DNA of 64,000 nucleotides from Sclerurus mexicanus (lineage: Eukaryota > Chordata > Aves > Passeriformes > Furnariidae). Numbering within the stretch: the stretch's first letter is position 1; each line of letters starts with the position of its first letter. A model generated the notes under the pieces. It had not been told where the DNA came from, made no database searches, and saw nothing but the letters and a program-made list of their open reading frames with translations. The position numbers were made by a program, and so were the translations under genes. Positions 1-11,792 of the stretch are shown piece by piece. The stretch lies in the NCBI GenBank assembly GCA_013396755.1, contig VWZF01001835.1:310001-374000 (forward strand). Reading direction: 5' to 3'.

Positions 1-364
1 TGAGATTTGGCCCTCTGCCAAAATCATATTACCTTTGTCCTTAGAAAAAGCATAAAAATTGAAGTTAAGCTAATATCAATTTCTCTTTTGACCTTTTGGG
101 CTCTGTGCTATTAGTTAAGTGATATATTATGTCTCAAAGTTACAGTTCTAGGGTGGTACAGTGATTTAACATCCAGAAATGGAATCCAATGGGAAAGCCT
201 TTGCTGGCGATTAAAGAAAAAGAGACCACTAGCAAGCACAGTGAAGCCTTGATTATGGAGATATAAATCTGATTCTGGGCTGGGAGGTTTGTGTTTCTGC
301 TGAGTATTGATTCTGGCTTCCCCACTTGGCTTTTTCTAACTTTGGTCTTGCTTTTTCTTCAAAG

Positions 365-407
365 AACTGTCCAAAGATGCTAGAAGCAGACTTGTACATG
401 ACTGGGG
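365..407 (+). other. candidate short exon (speculative)
   Basis: A pyrimidine-rich run ending in TTCTTCAAAG precedes this 43-nt stretch, and GGGG|GTAAAG, a reasonable donor, follows it. In frame 1 it reads NCPKMLEADLYMTG and leaves one overhanging base. That phase fits the candidate at 7335-7387, whose open frame needs one incoming base. A second frame is also open. I recognise no protein. AG...GT pairs of this quality arise by chance in long AT-rich DNA, so this is a lead only. Confidence 0.12.
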
Positions 408-3358
408 GTAAAGCTGGGAGTTTTCCAACCTAGATTTTCCTAGATAATTGGGAAGAGTATGTGTACTGCATCATGCCTTCATGAATTAGAAAGTAAACCA
501 TCCCAATGCTACATGTGTGCCTGTGTACATGGTCACAACAGTCTGGACAAAGTTGAGTAACAGGCAAGGGCTTTCTACTGATAGGTCCTTTGTGAGAGTG
601 GGTAGTGAATCCATGCTGCAGATGGATGATCCCAAAGCACAGGGAGAATGACATGTGAAATGTTAAATGTAATTACCTGGAGCCCCACTGATGGTGTCCC
701 CTCACTGTCTGCAGTAATACTCGAGTGTATTTGGTCCTCTTGAAGAATGCATGGTGCATGCAGTTTGCTGTGCAGTGATTGTGACTTCCCTGCTTCTCCT
801 TCTGCACTAGCCTTGCTGAGCCACGCCTCAGTATGATCACCACCTGACTGCTGCAAGCACTTGAAATGGGTTTTGCCTCTAAGGTCTCAAATAATTTCCA
901 TTGCTATTCACATTTACGGAGGTAGCACTTTGCTTGCCTTGATGTTTGTAAAATGTGCTATGCAAATGGGATGCAAACAGAGCTATAAATAATTGCTTGA
1001 AAATTTCCCCTGTTACTTATCCAGTTCTAATAGCTGTGAGCTAATCAGATATGGCACTTTAGTATGTTGAGTAAAAGGCTATATGTACTTGCCAAGTGCA
1101 AATACTAATGGTGAACAAAATATATTTAATATCATTAACAGGATTGTAGCTATAAGAGATAAGATTAAAGTAAGGAAGATAGACTTTTCATCTGAGTAGG
1201 ATCTGTAAACTGTAAGTATCTTCCAGAAGAGGTATTTGGTGCATTTTAAATTACACTGGACACAATAATTTTCGTGACTGTATAGTCATGAGTAAACCTG
1301 AAATGGCACAGACATGAACTACATAGTTATAGACTGCATAAAAATAAAGAAGAAATTACATTGCCCCTTGGAAGCGAAAGACTGTTATCCTCATGGAACC
1401 TCCCTGAGATGTTAAATGAAACTTTGATTCAAGGTCCCAAAATTTTCAGGTTGTCTCTGAACTTAAAAAGTAATTATAATAATAAATTGACATTGGTTTT
1501 GAGCCAATTCCAGCACTCACCCGGAGAGCAGAAGTGGGACTGCAATATACTGAGCAAACAGAAGGGCTCTTCAGTTACTGCACGGGTAGGATTTCTATTG
1601 CTGCACCTGTGAAAGGGAATATGTAGACACACCTTTCTGTGGATGAGATCACTTCAACACTTTCACTCCCAGCTTGGCAAGAAGAGAGTTTAAGGAACAC
1701 CATTCCAGCCACATTAAAAGTAAACCTTGGGATCTGCTAACTTTCTGTGCTCACCTGCGTGTGAATTAATTCATTACCACCACACTCAAAAAAAAGCGGG
1801 GGCAGGAGGTAACTTGAAGGGGAGGAGAGTCCAGCATTGAAATTAAAGTCTTTCTTTTCAAAGAAACATGTTAAGAAAATAAAACTGACTTCAAAACAAA
1901 AATTGAAACTAAGTTCAGTATAACAACATAAAAATAGTAAAACTGGAAAGTATTTCCTTAGCACATTTGCTCTAACACTTATTAAAGATATAAACCGAAT
2001 CCAAGATAAATAAATCCCAGGTGTGGAAATGTGGCTAACCCATGACTCAGTTTAAATTTAAAATGTAAAATAAAACAGTCAATGTTCACCAATTTGCTTT
2101 AATACCAGACAGGCATTAAAAAAAATCAGGAGAGAGATCCTTACAATTCCTTCAAGAGAACCCAGTACATAGCTGCAGAACTCAGAACAGCCTGGTAACA
2201 ACCTTTATAAAACAAGAACACACCAAGTAGAAAGACCTAAATGCTCATATCTTTTTGTGTCTGCAAATATGCATGAGCTACAGTGTGCTCAGAATGGTGC
2301 CACGTGCAGAGAGCTGTTAAGGAGATTAAGGTAACTTTTTCATCCCCTATATGGACTTGTCAAATCATCAGAGAGGAGAGAAAAGTGTTGACAGAAAACT
2401 GCTATTACCTCTCCTATCTAAAAGACTGTGTGTGGGTAGCAAATAACTGCAGTCCTAAAGTGGGAAGAAAAGATGAAAAACATATGCTAGCAATTCCTGA
2501 GGAGGATGAGTAGCACTCTGTCATACCGTGGTAGAAAAAGAGAGGGTACGGGAAAGTTCATTTGAAGCTTTCCCTCTGCAAAATCTCCTCTGTGTCATTT
2601 TGAGGGGGCATGAAAGGGTACGACAGTGACATATATATTATTTTTTATGTGAACTGAATTGGAACCTGTCAGCTTCAGGCCCAAATAAACACTCCTTCTG
2701 GACTTTGAACCTGGATCACTACAGTATATGCAAACCAACAGAAAACTTATTGAGCAAAAGACCAGCAGTCAGTCCTTGCATTGCCCAGTAAGATATTCTG
2801 CAGAAGGGTGGATCTTTTTCAGATGGTCTAAATTTTGTTCAGCCCAAGCCTGGCAGACCTTGCTGTCATGGGTTTGTCTTTGACCACAGGTCGCTCTTGC
2901 AAATACCTAGGTCTGGGATGGACTACAAAAGGTCATCTAGCTTTCCCATCATTTCCTGAATCACCAGTTTGAGTCTATTCTTTCTCATCTTATTCAGGAG
3001 AATAATTATGATGCATATATATTGATGAAGATTGTAACCATTCTCAGGGACACAGTAGGAAAATTAGGAGGCTAGTTAAAAAAAAAAAAGACAGAACCTT
3101 GTTGAGTGATGAAGATTTGACTTAAAACTGCAGATGGCATCTCAAAAGCTATGCAGAGGTATGTCACGCAAATATATGTTATGAATGAAACCACTTTTTG
3201 AGGCTGAGATGATAGATGAGCTGTCAACTGCTCCCCAGTTTTCTGTGCTGTAAGTTTTAAAGTTATTTTCAGGTCACATTTTGATAAAGTGTTTGGAAAT
3301 CATGCACACTTTACTTCTCATGGTCTATCTTTAATTCACATGTTTACTTTCTTTCAAG

Positions 3359-3475
3359 ACCAAGGAGAGAAGAAACCTCTGCAAACCTGTTTATACAGAA
3401 TTTCTGTGGAGGCTGAGAAGTAATTGGCTTAGTCCTGAAGGGAAAGGCGATATCAAGGACATGCTGATCTTCACA
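3359..3475 (+). other. candidate exon, 39 codons (speculative)
   Basis: The stretch is preceded by TTTCTTTCAAG (acceptor-like) and followed by GTGAGT, a strong donor hexamer. It is exactly 117 nt and open in phase 0, beginning TKERRNLCKPVYTEF and containing FLWRLRSNW. Its phase does not fit between the candidates at 365 and 7335, so at most one of these arrangements can be coding. No family is recognised; it could be a non-coding RNA exon or chance. Confidence 0.12.
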
Positions 3476-6400
3476 GTGAGTTGTGCATCCAGTCACATTA
3501 TAAAGGAATTATTGTTTTGTTGTGCAACTCATCCTCTACCCAAGTTTAAACACGGTGTTTCAATAGGCCAGATTTTCCATTTTACATGCTTTGTGGGAAC
3601 AAGATTCTACTGACACAACAACTGACTATATATAAAAGTGAGTTTCCTTGGTACCTCTTTGATTTTATTACAGTTGTGTCTAAAGTCTCAGATTTCTCAA
3701 AGAACTGAATAATCTATTGCAAATAAAATGTTGGATCTCAGTGGATGCATGTTGAAGTAGTTCCAATAGAAGGGTTGGCAGTGGAGAACCTAACCTGGTA
3801 TACATAAACTAAGAAAATTGTTGTTTGCAGCACTTCCTGATTCTTTTAATTTGTTGGTTTTCTTTTGAGATGTCAGGGCTGGATCAAAAAATAGTGTGAT
3901 CTAAAAATAAGGATTTTCACATCTAAGCTAAGATATTGGTGGGCCCATTTTCATACTTCCTTACTTAGTCATCTGGTATCTCAGACAGCAAATTTAGCAA
4001 TCTGTAGAGAGAAATATTCTTATCTAGAAAAGACAATACAGCTTGTGATGTCCCTGTCTTTTTTGACTACCTAGGGAGAGGAGCCTGGAAGACTAGGATT
4101 ACAGACTGTGTGTCTGTTAAGTGAAAAGTTAAGAAGATTAAACTTTTTTTTTTTAATAATAATTTAGTGGTTAGAGCAATGACCTAGAGAAAGACATGTA
4201 GGATCAGTGACTTTCCCAGAAGTTTCAGTTCATGTCCTATTGCATTGCACACCTGAGTAGAAGGAAATTTAATACTCATGGACAAGAAAAATGGGAGTTT
4301 GAAGAAGGAAGTCTGGATCTGCCATTCAGTATTTTGGGGCTTTCGTCTAGGAAGGAGGAAACTGGAGATCTTGCCTCTGCTCTTAGCAATATTCTCACTA
4401 TATGTACAACAGTCATTGGTTAAAAAAATGAAATAATCATGGTAAGATAGACCAAGCCCCTATATATTCTGTAGGCACCAGCACTACTTTTTATTCCTTC
4501 AAGCATTTTATAAAATAATTAGATGGGCCTTAATAAGATGAGAGCAATTACACATCCTCTCTGAGGAGAAGACTAAGTCTGGATTCAAAATAGAAGATGC
4601 AAGGAACCTTCTTACATCCATATTTGTGTCCATGGGCTCTTTAGAAAGTGTGGGGTTTTTGGTACATTCCTCTGTTTAGTGTTTTCTGTTTTCTTGTTCA
4701 GTGGTAGTTTTTTTCAGATGGTCCAAATTCTTCTTGTTCAATGTAGGATGGCAGTAAGCATAAGTGCCTTGAAGTATTAGATTTTAATTAACTTACTCTG
4801 TTTTTTCTATTCAAATCTGAGAAATAGGAACCTACAAGTTAAGAATTATGGCATATATCCATAAAATTTATCTTCTTTATGGCAGCTAGCTCTGAATTTT
4901 TAGGGTCATGAACTTCTGGGATTTTTTTTTGTCTTGCACAGTGCACTGTATTGTAAAAGGCACATAATTCCATTTGCATTTGTCTTTCTCAAAAAGTTTT
5001 CTAATGCTTTTACTCATTTTCTTATCTGTTCTTCATATGATTTCCTTTTGTTTTGTTCCCTTTTTGTCGAATTGAATTCAGAAACTACTTTGGTATGTAC
5101 TTAAGGAAAGCTGAAGTCAACAACTGGAGGTAATGAATAGGACTGATTTGCCTCAAGGCAGACACCTGTGCCTCATGGGATCCATGTAATTTCAAAGTGG
5201 ACATCTAAAATATGTCAGATGACTCACATGCTGTAAGAGTCTATTCTCCTTTCATTATAAGAGACATACAAATTATTAAATCAGATAGTGTCATCTATAT
5301 TGCAACTATATCTGTGTATACCACCATACCACTGAAAAAAAAACCAAACCAAGGAATAACAGGACATGGGGAATGAAAGTAAGGAAGTTGGAGATCAAAT
5401 GGAACTGAGGAATTATTTGTCAGATAAACTACTTGCCAAGTAAAGGAGGTTTGCAGAATCCACCCACACGCCCCATCTCCCCATCTAAACATCTCAAAGA
5501 ATTCCATTGCCAAAACCTAATTCCTGACATAGTGATCCCATATCAACATCTAATTCTTTACTTTGTTCTGTCTCTCTAGAAAGGTCTTTGCTTTCATGTA
5601 AAACATTTACAAATCCACTTTTATATTACTGTAACTAGTTGAAAACTATGCAATTAAAAACTGTCTCTGTTTCAAACTCCTTGTGAAAAAGTATCAGGGA
5701 GCATAACGTTTATTTCCCCATAGACAAAGCACTCATATCTGTGAGTTTTGAACAGCCATATCAGGAGCCCTGCTAATTCTCTCTCTACATTCACACTGGC
5801 AAGAAGAACACGTCTGTAAATATCATGTTTTTCCAAATGACATACGTTCCCAATCTGAAGGCCTGCCTTCTCTCAGACCTGCCGTGAATAACCTTGGCTC
5901 ATTTTATAAATAAACCTTTGTATAGTGTAACCAAAGCAAAATTTTTGTTTCCAAGTAATTTACTTCAGAATCATGATGGTCTTGTTTTCATTTGACAATA
6001 TTAAACTGCTCCATCTGCTCTACTGTTTGGTGAATAGAACATTTATAATATTGAAAGTTTTAAGCCAGAAATGAGCAGAATGAGCTTCGTGTCCAAGCAT
6101 TACCCTAAGCACTAGAGATACACTTTCCATCTCCCTGTTTTCCTTATGGGGAAGTAGCAGCAAGTGGATCAGTAACAAACACCTGGACAGCGATGATATC
6201 TTACACCACAGCAGTTCTTTGCTCAGTGAACACAAGCTAAATCTTTATCCCTAACATAAATACATTTTTTAGGGCACGGCAATTATGAAAAGATGTTTTA
6301 TCACTGCTTTCTCAATGCAGAAAAAAGAACTTCAGGTTGAGTATTAATGAAATGTTTGCTTTCTGGCAACAAGTTTTATATTACTTCTTACACCTAATGC

Positions 6401-7334
6401 TTGTTCCCAGCCACACCATACACTCTACAATGCTTTTTGAGACAACATGAGGTAGTCTTTGTTTATAGATCTGACATAGCTGTGAAATGTTCCTAACCCT
6501 TGTCTTATGGAAAGAAGAAGTCCTTGAACAGGTGCTTTCTTTTGCTTAAGTTTGCTAAGCATAATAAATGCATATGCCAAATATTCAATAAACAGAGTTT
6601 CTTGAAACTTTTCATTGTTCAGTCAGAAATGTATGAATTATCAATGACTGTGATTGCATGTGTTCTTATACATTTTAATTGATTTTGTTTCTGTAACCTT
6701 GGGTATTACTTTGTAATAGTCATCTTTAGCTCATAAAGAAAGTTAGTACAGACTTTTCCTCAAACATGCATAATATTAATTGATACTTTAATTACCTGAA
6801 CTCTCTCTATATGCTTCAAAGAGAGTAGCATGTTATAACTTGTTCTGTGTTGTATCTAAGGAGTTATGCAGATGCGGACATTTAGAAAGACTGCATGGAG
6901 AATGGTGAGTATATGACTGGGGAGAAACTATTAACACATAGTCACCATATAACAGCAAATACATTTTTGCTCTCTCTACATTGTTGGCTAATTACGTCAT
7001 TTTTATTTGTTCAATCCTTTCTTATACATGTTTCCTACATTTTACTTTTATATTTTGGAAATAATCTTTATTGCTAACAATCATTCAGATTTATAACTAT
7101 GTGCTCACACATACTGTGCATTTTTGTGTTGATATTTAGGCTTTCAGTCCTCTAAAATAGTAAAGAAACACCAAACAACAAAATAAACAACAAACAAAAC
7201 CCCTCTTCTCCTGACGGTATAAAGCCATCATTTGGCAATATTCTGGTTTTAATGGAAATACAACTTATACAGTTTCCATCCCACTGCTTTCCTGCTACTA
7301 ACCTGATCAGTGTTGCTATTTTTCCTCCCTCCAG

Positions 7335-7387
7335 GTTATTTTGACAAAGATGACTGTGAACTATGGAGTAAATGCACTAATTTAAAG
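7335..7387 (+). other. candidate microexon with strong splice signals
   Basis: This is the best-looking splice-bounded stretch in the window. A perfect TACTAAC branch-point-like motif lies at 7296-7302. It is followed by a pyrimidine-rich tract ending CCTCCCTCCAG at 7334 and, after 53 nt, by the donor AAAG|GTAACC. Only one of the three frames is open: it takes one base from an upstream exon, then reads YFDKDDCELWSKCTNLK and ends in phase 0. The acidic, cysteine-containing peptide looks protein-like, but I cannot assign it to a family. It may be a genuine small exon, a lncRNA exon or chance. Confidence 0.22.
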
Positions 7388-7880
7388 GTAACCTTTTCCT
7401 GACCTCCAAAATAGAAAAAGGTCTTTCTTTAACTTGGATCATTCAATGCTGCTTGACCCTGCAAACAGTTGCAGTGGTAAAACAGAATGGTAAAGAGTTA
7501 TTCAATGGAGCCCACCAGAGTCAGAAAGGAGGCATGAAATCCATCAATAGGTCTTATTTATTTGAATGCCATTATCATGGAACTATGATCTCAGTCTAAC
7601 TCCTGAAATAAGTGGAATTATTCCAGCTTGCAGCAAAGTGTATGAAGCTTTATAATTCTGATTTGCGTTGTCATGTTTTTTCTTCCCTTTAAACCCATCA
7701 CATCATTCCTAAAGCAGATACACCAAAAACAAGGAACCAAGTCATTAGAAAAGTAGCATGGGAGATGAGACATCAACTTTAATTTTTTGCTCTGTCACAA
7801 ATGTCCCCTTCCTTTTGAGATAAGCTGAAATCATCTCCTTAACTTTGAAATAGTTCCCTGGCAGTGGGTGCGGTGCATTT

Positions 7881-7927
7881 AGGGTGATGCTAACTGGATG
7901 TACTGACAGGGTGATGCTGAAAGGATG
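7881..7927 (+). repeat. two-copy direct repeat, period 27
   Basis: AGGGTGATGCTAACTGGATG at 7881 recurs as AGGGTGATGCTGAAAGGATG at 7908 with a 7-bp spacer. This is a small local tandem duplication with three mismatches over 20 bp. No function is implied. Confidence 0.7.
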
Positions 7928-8270
7928 ATTTCTTCAGTCTTCCTACCTTGCTGGGTAAGCTTCCTGTGACTTTAGCTGCATAAGGGACTTAAGCACTCAG
8001 ACTTGAATAAGAGAAGCAGAAACAGCGAGCTGGTGCAAAATGTGAAATAGGACCACAGCCTTTGGCAGCAACTTAACATCAAATTGGTTTTCCATTAAAT
8101 TTAAACTGTGCCCTCAGTTACTCATTGATAAAATGGGAATAATAACACTTTCATTTCTGTGTTGTATTAAAATTTATGATGTGTTTATCATTTACAAGGA
8201 CCAGACAGTATTGAAAATATATTTTACTGCTGTGATTAATAAAGAAATGAAATTATGATGCTCTACAATT

Positions 8271-8462
8271 TTGTACTTTGTGGCACAACTTCTAACTTAT
8301 GTAAACAAGGGATTAGAGCCTTCTAGTCTAACATCTCCTCTTCAGTTGCTTGAAATTTTATCAGCTGTAAATAACAATGCAGAAAAGGGACAACAAAGTT
8401 GCAGTCCTGGAGAATTTAAGACATTTCTAAGTGGTAGTGAGACAGTTCAGAGTGAAGAATAG
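8271..8462 (+). other. ORF of 63 codons, unrecognised
   Basis: The frame runs from ATG to TAG and has a less AT-driven composition than its surroundings, for example SPGEFKTFLSGSETVQSEE near the end. An acceptor-like CTCCTCTTCAG lies inside it at about 8333-8343, so it could in principle be a terminal exon reading LLEILSAVNNNAEKGQQ and onward. No domain, signal peptide or known family is visible. Chance is the leading explanation. Confidence 0.1.
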
Positions 8463-8683
8463 ACTGATGTTTTAAAATTTAACTTCATGGCTGTCTCTTT
8501 CCAGTGGAATTGTTTAAAAATACATATATTGCCACTAATAATTTGGTCATTTAACTTAATCTGTGATAACTGAGGTTTATATTGCAATTTTTGCGGAGAA
8601 GAACATATATAAATTTGTAGCACTGGTGTCTCAGAAGAAACTGTGACAGGAAGGATATATAAGCTGCATCTTGCTTCCTCTTA

Positions 8684-9633
8684 TCACAGAATCACAGAAT
8701 CAATTAAGTTGGAAAAGACCTGTGAGATCATCAAGTCCAACCTATGACCTAACACCACCTTGTCAACTAGACCATGGCACTGAGTGACACATCCAGTCTT
8801 TCCTTAAACACCTCCTGGGGACAGTGACTCCACTACCTGCCAGGACAGCCCATTCCAATGCCCAATCACCCTTTCTGTGAAGAACTGCTTTCTAATATCC
8901 AGCATAAACTTTCCCTGGCATGCTTGAGACTGTGTCCTCTCGCCCTGTCACTAGTTGCCTTGGAGAAGAGGCCAAACCCCACCTCACTACAACTTCCTTT
9001 CAGGTAGTTGTAGAGAGCGATATGGTCTTCCCTGAGCCTCCTCTTCTCCAGGCTAAACAACTCCAACTCCCTCATCTGCTCCTCACAGGAGTTGTGCTCC
9101 AATCCCTTCATGAGCCTCTTTGCTGATGTCTGGACATGCTCCAGCACCTCAATATCCTTCCTAAACTGAGGGGCCCAGAACTGGACACAGTACTCAAGGT
9201 GTGACTTCACCAGTGCCAAGTACAGCGGAAGAATCACTTCCCTGGTCCTGCTGACCACACTATTGCTTGATCAGGCCAGGATGCCATTGGCTTTCTTGGT
9301 CACCTGGACACACTGTTGGCTCATGTTCAGTCTGCTGTCAGTCAGAACCCTCAGGTTCCTTTCTGCCTGGTCATTCTCCAGCCACCCTGTCCCCAGCCTG
9401 TAGTGCCGAGGGGTTCTGGCCAAAATACAGGACCTGGCACTTGGTCTTGTTGATCCCTATCCTGTTGGAATCAGCCCACCTCTCCAGACTGTCGAGGTCC
9501 CTTTGCAGAGCCATCCTACCCTTCAGCAGATTGACACTGCCCTCCAACTTGGTGTCATCTGCAAATTTGCAAATGGTAGACTCAATCCCTTCATCCAGAT
9601 CATCAATAAAGATGGGCCCAACAGAATCCTGGT
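8684..9633 (-). mobile_element. CR1 LINE, 3' part of the RT region plus 3' tail
   Basis: CR1 is a non-LTR retrotransposon whose ORF2 encodes endonuclease and reverse transcriptase. The copy reads right to left: its 3' tail at 8684-8701 is two units of the reverse-complemented 8-bp repeat (ATCACAGA type), as in bird CR1. Between 9258 and 8866 the minus strand keeps an uninterrupted 130-codon stretch of the RT C-terminal region, including the CR1 hallmark YCVQFWAP (about 9192). Upstream of that, the frame is broken. The 5' end is truncated, as is usual for CR1. The high-coordinate edge (9600-9633) is diverged, with a small internal deletion, so that boundary is approximate. Confidence 0.93.
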
Positions 9634-11748
9634 AAAGATCTTGAGAACCTATTCTGCCTTAGACCTTTCTTTAACTGTCCTTTCTTCATCCTGCCATCCA
9701 GGCTGAGAAGGTGGCATTTTATGATATGTTTTTTTACTCTTAGTGAGTCATGTGCTGAGGACTCTGTAGTCTTGGTCATTTGTGCCTTTGAATGGATGAT
9801 ATTGAATACATGGTACAGAGACACAATGTATAAAATCAGATACCATGGTGATGGAATTTATACAATTCTAGATCTCTTCACATTACTGCACTCCTTTTAC
9901 CTCTTATTCTAATTCATAGCAAAACATCACTGATTTTCTGCAAAATAATATTGCAGATTAGAGTTTCAAGATTTACTTTAAAACAAGTATGTAAATATGA
10001 ACTCCTAAAAGTCAATTTGTCCTTCTTTTTATCTTTACAAGTGGATGGTTTCTCTCTACTCTTTCTTTTTGTTTCATCATTTAGTTACATTAAAAATTCT
10101 TTTGGCCAAATGTCTTCTGTAGATACATCAGAGTCCTTGAGAGAAATGCCTGGAAAATTAATTCCATGTACATTTTAGGAAATCTTGCTAACAGCTGGAT
10201 TTTTGCATTGGAAATGGTTTCAAAGGCTACATAAAAACCCAAAGCCAAATGAGGCAAAGTTTAAGTGAGAAAACATGTGTGCAATATTAAGCCAAGAAAA
10301 CAGAACAGTTACTGAGAGAAATCCAGACCTTCCTTTGCAGCACTTTTCAGAAAACATAAGAGGAAGTATAGGTCAAATCTTCATTTGGTGTAAATGTGTG
10401 CAACTCTGCTGAAATCAATGAAACTTCCTTTCAATAGTCAAACTTGGGATCTGACCAACTTTCAGATTTCCAAATGCACATCAAAGAGCAGCAAGTACCT
10501 TAAAATGTACTGACTACGTTCATTTCCTGTTTTGCACTACTAGGAATTAAATGCTTAACTACGTACTGAGAACTACATGCTCTGAAAGTATTTAGATAAC
10601 ACATACCAGAAAAAAATCTAGTAAAAACATTTAAAAGATATTCAAAGAGAAAAAAGATAGTTTATACTTGTATCTGCTGGTCCCTCCAACCTATTGTTTC
10701 TTGATTTTTGATGAATGAAGAGGTCTCTAACTCCATTTTCTGTATTTATTTTGAATCTGACTCTTTCTGCCTGGAACTCTGCAGCTTGAGAACTGGGATT
10801 AGGTTGACATCATCAGAGACAGCACTTGGAATTTTTCAGAGAAAAAAAGAGTTGCACAAATCATAAGCGATTTCCTGAGATGAAGTTAAGAGAGAATGTA
10901 AATCAGTTTGTAACTTGGCCTCAAGACTGCACAAAGACAGAATTTTAAAGCATCGCCTCATTTTTTCACACCCTCATTTTCAAGCACAAATAAAGCCTCT
11001 GTTTAAAAGCCTTTTACTCTCTTTGATTCATTTATGTGAGCAAAGCCAAAATTATTTTATAGAAAGGCAGAACAGTCCAGGAGGCAGGATATAAACTCAA
11101 CACACTAGAACAAAGTGAATCTACTGTTGTATCTCTCCCAGTGACAAAGTACAGCAACCAAGTCCATTGTCTTTACATAGCAGCTGTACTTTCAACTTTT
11201 TAATTTTTATTATTCAGGCTTTATAGGCTCAATCAGACTCCCCCAGGACATTAATTAGAACTGGCTCAATATAGTAAAACTTAAGCAAACCCACCTTAAA
11301 GGTATGTAGGTTACTTTTTTGATTTTTTTTCTAACTGAAAAATTAACAAGTTTTATAGTAGGAGAAGAAAAAACAAACCCAAATATTTGTAGTTCAAAAT
11401 ACTGTTCAAAAATACGCCCCCTCTCATGTTGATTTTTTCCCTGTCTTCTAACATCTCATACTCTTGTCTCTAGTTCTCTCTGTTTTTCTTGGCTGTCTTT
11501 CTAGTCTTTCTACAGTATTACCTTCCCCTGGAAAATGCTGGAACTTTCATATCATTCATTCCATCTGCCAAACTAATCAGCAGCTAATCGTGAAGTGCCA
11601 TCCCAAAACTAAGCTTTTAACTTAATCTTTGCAAAAACTTACAATCTCAAAGTCCTGGGAAATTTACCTTTCCCGCTACATTTTGATTCAAATTCAACCA
11701 AGAAGATTGAGGGGAGAAGAAGAAAAAAAACCAAATATGCAAATTGCA
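9634..11748. other. unique AT-rich DNA
   Basis: No repeat or gene is recognised. The only open frames are short (at most 75 codons) and show no domain features. Confidence 0.55.
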
Positions 11749-11792
11749 ATCATGGAATCATTAAGGTTGAAAAAGACTTCTATGATTAACAA
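11749..11792 (-). mobile_element. CR1 3'-end fragment
   Basis: About 44 bp match the reverse complement of the CR1 3' terminus: an octamer-like CAATCATGGAATCATTAAGG, then the AAAAGACTTCTATGAT segment equivalent to the usual GGAAAAGACCTCTAAGATC. The element stops abruptly, so this is a very short truncated insertion or a remnant. Confidence 0.7.

Larger units (their letters stand above)
1..8683. other. unique AT-rich non-coding DNA
   Basis: I see no recognisable repeat family or known gene here. Open frames of 60-93 codons occur on both strands, but none has a domain or composition I recognise. A weak match to the end of an old CR1-like element (the phrase AAAGGTCATCTAG near 2928) is too short to call. 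Three short stretches with splice-like borders (365-407, 3359-3475, 7335-7387) and one protein-like ORF (8271-8462) are listed separately at low confidence. The most economical reading is intron or intergenic sequence. Confidence 0.6.

Noticed and set aside
2917..3010. Possible old CR1/L3 end (AAAGGTCATCTAG phrase)
   Set aside because: Too short and too diverged to separate from chance.
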